Origin: an uncultured Bacilli bacterium
Lineage (GTDB): Bacteria; Bacillota_I; Bacilli_A; RF39; UBA660
Length of the DNA stretch: 7,178 bases
Direction of reading: 5' to 3'
NCBI GenBank assembly: GCA_947629425.1
Contig: CANRDR010000082.1
Span: forward strand, 1-7,178
Within the stretch, counting starts at the first letter, position 1; every line of letters begins with the position of its first letter. The position numbers were made by a program, and so were the translations under genes. Shown one piece after another: positions 5,134 to 7,178 of this stretch. The notes beneath the pieces are model-generated. The model was not told where the DNA came from. It ran no database searches and was given only the letters and a program-made list of their open reading frames with translations.

Positions 5134-7069
5134 AAGAGTAGCATTATATTTAAGATTATCTAAAGAAGATTTAGAAAAAAATAATAATGAATTAATAAGT
5201 GAAAGTATTAAAAATCAAGAACTAATGTTAAAAGAAGAAGTAAATAAACATAAAGATTGGAAAATAGTAGGAATATATTCAGATGAAGACTTTTCAGGAG
5301 CAGGAACATATAGACCAGAATTTGAAAAAATGATTGAATCTTGTGAAAAAAGAGAAATAGATATCGTATTATGTAAAAGTCAATCAAGATTTTCAAGAGA
5401 TATGGAGATAATAGAAAAATATATACATAATAAATTTAAAGAATGGAATATAAGATTTATAAGTATAGTAGATAATGCTGATACATTAAATTTAGGTAAT
5501 AAAAAATCAAGACAAATTAATGCGTTAATAAATGAATGGTTTCTAGAAGATTTATCTGATAATATTAGAGCAACACTAAAAACAAAATGGACTAATGGAG
5601 AAAGTACTGCATCTTTTGCAACATATGGATTAATTAAAGATCCTAAAAATAAAAATCATTTATTAATAGATCCATATGCCAGCAATATAATAAAATATAT
5701 TGGTTCATTAATAATAAAAGGATATGGACAAGATAAAATTGCAAGTATATTAAATGAAAAAAATATACCATCTCCATATGAATATAAATTATTAAATGGA
5801 TGTAATTTAAAATTACCAATACTTAATTTAGAAAATAAAAAAACTATAACTAAATCTGGAACTTATGTAATAAAATTCTATTTATATAATAATTATAAAG
5901 AAATATTAAAAAATATAAAAACATATCATTATATAAATGGTAAAAATAATAATTATAAAATAAAACTGAGAAGTATAAGTGATAATATAGATATATATAG
6001 TAATGATACTTTATTAAATATAAATGATTATATAGATAATAATATAATAAGTTATATAAAAGAATTAGATAGACTAATAGATACTTATTTTGAAATAGAA
6101 TTAACTTTAATAGATAACTTAAATCATGATACTTTATATATAGAAAATATAAGTAATTTAGATAATAGTATTGATATTAAATTTGATTATGAAATAAGAA
6201 AAAAATATAAATGGAGTGGTAAATCTATTTATAATATGATGAAAAATGAAATATATAATGGTACTTTAATACAAGGTAAAACAAAAAGAGTCAGTTATAA
6301 AAATCATCATACTATTAAAAATGATAAAGAAAACTGGGTTATTTCTAAAAATGCATTAGAAAAAATATTTGATGATGAAACATTTAATAAAATACAAATG
6401 ATTTTAAATAACAAATCTAGATCACAAACTAATGGTATAAAACATATATTTTTTGGAAAAATATATTGTAATATATGTAATAATATAATGCATAAAAATA
6501 CCAGCTATAATACTACTAAAAAGAAAAGAATAGAATATTTAATATGTAAAGATAAACAAAATAAATGGACTAATTGTGATAATAAAAAATCTATAAACTT
6601 AACTATATTAGATAGTATTATATTAGATGAATTAAATAAATATTTAGATAAATACTTTGATTTAGAATTACTTTTAAATTTATATAACAAAAATAATTTT
6701 GATTTAAATAAAAATATAAAAAATAAATTAATTAAAGATAAAAAGAATATAGAAAATCAAATAGAAGAAAAGAATAGATATTTAAAAAAAATATATGAAG
6801 ATAAAATAAATGATGTAATTGATGAAGAAGATTTTAATATATTAAGATTAAATTATAAAGAAGAAATAGAAAGATTAAATACTAAATTAAGTATGATTAA
6901 TAAGGAAATAGATAATACAAAATATAATAATTTAGATAAAGATATTTTATTAAAATATAAAAAATTTAATAAATTAACAAGAACTTTAGTAGATACATTT
7001 ATAAATAAGATAAAAATAGATAAATTAGAAAATTTGTCAAGAAATATTATTATTGAATGGAATTTTTAA
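5123..7069 (+). CDS. Large serine recombinase 2 (648 aa) with an inserted segment
   Basis: This is the same enzyme class as recombinase 1. It has YLRLS (9-13: Arg11, nucleophile Ser13), FSGAGTYRPEFEKM (57-70) and SRFSRD (88-93: Arg89, Arg92). The recombinase domain contains FATYG, where the usual Pro is Thr, and later MMKNEIYNGTLIQGK. A zinc ribbon uses Cys449, Cys452, Cys475 and Cys485, with nearly the same spacing as recombinase 1, and a Lys/Glu/Asn-rich coiled coil follows. In recombinase 1 a Pro and a Trp in the recombinase domain (229 and 237) are 8 residues apart; here the matching Pro232 and Trp364 are 132 apart, so about 124 extra residues are present. They are Tyr/Asn/Ile-rich with a strand-like pattern, and I do not recognise them. 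The start at 5123 overlaps the small ORF; AGG (5116-5118) is close, spaced by four bases. All catalytic residues are intact. Confidence 0.95.
   Translation: MINKRVALYLRLSKEDLEKNNNELISESIKNQELMLKEEVNKHKDWKIVGIYSDEDFSGAGTYRPEFEKMIESCEKREIDIVLCKSQSRFSRDMEIIEKYIHNKFKEWNIRFISIVDNADTLNLGNKKSRQINALINEWFLEDLSDNIRATLKTKWTNGESTASFATYGLIKDPKNKNHLLIDPYASNIIKYIGSLIIKGYGQDKIASILNEKNIPSPYEYKLLNGCNLKLPILNLENKKTITKSGTYVIKFYLYNNYKEILKNIKTYHYINGKNNNYKIKLRSISDNIDIYSNDTLLNINDYIDNNIISYIKELDRLIDTYFEIELTLIDNLNHDTLYIENISNLDNSIDIKFDYEIRKKYKWSGKSIYNMMKNEIYNGTLIQGKTKRVSYKNHHTIKNDKENWVISKNALEKIFDDETFNKIQMILNNKSRSQTNGIKHIFFGKIYCNICNNIMHKNTSYNTTKKKRIEYLICKDKQNKWTNCDNKKSINLTILDSIILDELNKYLDKYFDLELLLNLYNKNNFDLNKNIKNKLIKDKKNIENQIEEKNRYLKKIYEDKINDVIDEEDFNILRLNYKEEIERLNTKLSMINKEIDNTKYNNLDKDILLKYKKFNKLTRTLVDTFINKIKIDKLENLSRNIIIEWNF
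5369..5406 (+). repeat. 38-bp exact repeat within recombinase 2 (copy at 3245-3282)
   Basis: This is the second copy of the identical block covering the two catalytic arginines. The copies are in direct orientation about 2.1 kb apart, so homologous recombination between them is possible in principle and would fuse the two recombinases while deleting the collagen-like gene between them. Confidence 0.85.
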
Positions 7070-7083
7070 GTGGTTTAAGGTAT
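7070..7083 (+). other. Inferred attR arm of element 2
   Basis: The sequence begins directly after the recombinase stop codon and ends at the AT core. GTGGTTTAAGGTAT is the inverted counterpart of 4955-4968 and aligns with the right arm of element 1. The core AT plus the next G creates an ATG (7082-7084) in the collagen frame. Confidence 0.5.
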
Positions 7084-7178
7084 GGAAGCAACAGGACCTA
7101 CAGGTGAACAAGGTCCACAAGGGGTGACTGGTCCACAAGGAGAAGTAGGTCCAATTGGTGTTGAAGGTCAAATTGGTC
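7082..7178 (+). CDS. 3' part of the second collagen-like gene (continues beyond window)
   Basis: From ATG at 7082 the frame is open to the window end (32 whole codons). It gives MEAT, then nine complete Gly-X-Y triplets (GPT, GEQ, GPQ, GVT, GPQ, GEV, GPI, GVE, GQI) and a further Gly. The phase and triplet register match those of the frame left off at 4954. The ATG may be accidental, produced at the junction; AAGG at 7077-7080 is only one base away, too close for a normal ribosome binding site, so independent translation is doubtful. A stop codon (7076-7078) in the att arm prevents read-in from upstream. It is best seen as the distal half of the gene that starts at 4730. Confidence 0.7.
   Translation, partial: MEATGPTGEQGPQGVTGPQGEVGPIGVEGQIG

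Larger units (their letters stand above)
4955..7083 (+). mobile_element. Element 2: minimal serine-recombinase element inside a collagen-like gene
   Basis: The element is bounded by AT at 4955-4956 and 7082-7083. It contains only a 38-residue ORF and the recombinase, about 2.1 kb. The inner arms are imperfect inverted copies: 4955-4968 and the reverse complement of 7070-7083 match at 9 of 14, including an exact AAACCA. CCAAATTA (4965-4972) also occurs at the left end of element 1. Outside, collagen coding resumes in the same frame. No terminal repeats, transposase or larger target duplication is seen, which fits serine integration rather than an insertion sequence. Exact crossover bases are inferred; the phase match of the two flanks is directly seen. 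Confidence 0.65.

Overview
The window is very AT-rich (clearly over 70% A+T by eye). It uses TGG for Trp, ends genes normally, and shows strong AGGAGG-type ribosome binding sites. This suggests a low-GC Firmicutes/Bacilli-type bacterium, perhaps an uncultured gut lineage near the Erysipelotrichia or RF39-like groups. The taxonomic placement is inference only.

Layout: (1) 1-432 is the 3' end of lgt (prolipoprotein diacylglyceryl transferase), followed 4 bases later by an unrecognised 190-residue protein and a short intrinsic terminator. (2) 1063-1284 is a short collagen-like (Gly-X-Y) gene. (3) 1285-4600 holds a pair of imperfect palindromes against a good promoter, an AAA ATPase/DUF4143 gene, a start-less gene remnant on the minus strand, a 43-residue ORF with a TTG start, and a large serine recombinase of 530 residues. 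(4) 4614-4667 is the 3' tail of a collagen-like gene. (5) 4730-4960 is a second collagen-like gene start. (6) 4961-7069 holds a 38-residue ORF that overlaps a second large serine recombinase of 648 residues. (7) 7082-7178 resumes collagen-like coding and runs off the window.

Main interpretation: each recombinase lies between the 5' part and the 3' part of a collagen-like gene. At both elements the sequence just inside the left junction is an imperfect inverted copy of the sequence just inside the right junction (1279-1293 with 4601-4615; 4955-4968 with 7070-7083), as expected for the phage-side arms of attL and attR of a large serine recombinase. For the second element, removing the DNA between the two AT dinucleotides (4955-4956 and 7082-7083) joins the collagen halves in the same reading frame and in the same Gly-X-Y register. 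The first element is larger, seems to carry the ATPase as cargo, and rejoins one base out of frame under the same AT alignment.

Working model (inference): a family of minimal integrative elements, each a tiny helper ORF plus a serine recombinase, that use collagen-like surface protein genes as integration sites. They may act as a reversible switch or a 3'-end shuffler for those genes. The related att arms, related helper ORFs and near-identical catalytic segments show the two elements are relatives. The tiny ORFs are candidates for directionality or regulatory factors.
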